DNA of 5,413 bases from Anaerolineales bacterium (GTDB taxonomy: Bacteria > Chloroflexota > Anaerolineae > Anaerolineales > E44-bin32), in NCBI GenBank assembly GCA_023250385.1, contig JAHFAU010000118.1, forward strand, positions 1-5,413, given 5' to 3'. Both the position numbers and the translations under genes were made by a program. The first letter of the stretch is position 1. Each line of letters opens with the position of its first letter. Below the pieces are notes generated by a model. That model ran no database searches, was not told the origin of the DNA, and worked only from the letters and a program-made list of their open reading frames with translations. Positions 5,297 to 5,413 of the stretch are shown in pieces.

Positions 5297-5300
5297 TCCT
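5297..5300 (-). promoter_or_regulatory. Ribosome binding site of rpsJ overlapping the tuf stop
   Basis: AGGA on the minus strand shares two bases with the tuf TAG stop (5301..5299) and sits 8 nt before the rpsJ ATG. The match is short, and the layout is typical of translational coupling to tuf. Confidence 0.55.
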
Positions 5301-5413
5301 ATTCCAGGATGTTGGTGATCACTCCGGCCCCCACCGTCAGGCCGCCTTCCCGGATGGCGAACTTGGACCCCTTCTCCAGCGCCACCGGCGTGATCAGCTC
5401 CACCGTCAGGTTC
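5299..5413 (-). CDS. tuf: Elongation factor Tu, C-terminal fragment (5' end outside window)
   Basis: EF-Tu is the GTPase that carries aminoacyl-tRNA to the ribosomal A site. Only the last 37 residues are present, all from the C-terminal beta-barrel (domain 3). They read NLTVELITPVALEKGSKFAI, then REGGLTVGAGVITNILE and a stop. The REGG-TVGAG-VT-I-E ending is diagnostic of bacterial EF-Tu, whose total length is about 395-400 aa. The GTPase domain is not in the window. tuf is normally the last gene of the str cluster (rpsL-rpsG-fusA-tuf). Its 10-nt distance to rpsJ suggests that the str and S10 clusters form one transcription unit here. Confidence 0.97.
   Translation of the reverse strand, partial: NLTVELITPVALEKGSKFAIREGGLTVGAGVITNILE

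Overview
This window is a ribosomal-protein operon, read entirely on the minus strand. In transcription order (from high to low coordinates) it runs: the 3' end of tuf, then rpsJ (S10), rplC (L3), rplD (L4), rplW (L23), rplB (L2), rpsS (S19), rplV (L22), rpsC (S3), rplP (L16), rpmC (L29), rpsQ (S17) and the 5' part of rplN (L14), which is cut by the window edge. This is the classic bacterial S10 cluster running into the start of the spc cluster, preceded by the last gene of the str cluster. I see no gene on the plus strand, and no mobile element, CRISPR array, tRNA, rRNA or intrinsic terminator.

Organism: a GC-rich bacterium. The L2 C-terminal region (PRDHPHGGGEGR followed by SPIG and PKSPWGKPTLG) and the L3 loop (THGQSDR, TTTPGRVFKG) resemble Chloroflexota sequences as I remember them. 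That placement is inference from memory, not a search result.

Layout: the genes are packed very tightly. Four junctions overlap by 4 nt (rplD/rplW, rpsS/rplV, rpmC/rpsQ and rpsQ/rplN, the last with a GTG start). One overlaps by a single base (rplW/rplB, TGATG). Others are 2 to 14 nt apart. The only gaps above 20 nt are rpmC/rplP (31 nt), rplC/rplD (43 nt) and rplV/rpsC (49 nt). No stretch over 300 nt lacks a gene. tuf and rpsJ are only 10 nt apart, which leaves no room for an E. coli-type S10 leader, so transcription probably continues from the str side.

Function: the products build both subunits. L2, L3, L4, L16 and L22 surround the peptidyl-transferase centre and exit tunnel, L23 and L29 sit at the tunnel exit, S3, S10 and S19 belong to the 30S head, and S17 belongs to the 30S body. 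EF-Tu delivers aminoacyl-tRNA.

I found no undescribed system. The points most worth checking are small departures at normally near-invariant positions: the L3 PGSIG motif reads PGSSS inside a perfect DNA palindrome, the L22 tunnel loop lacks its PRA(K/R)GRA motif, and L2 has MSP for MNP. A hairpin at the rplC/rplD junction is also of interest.
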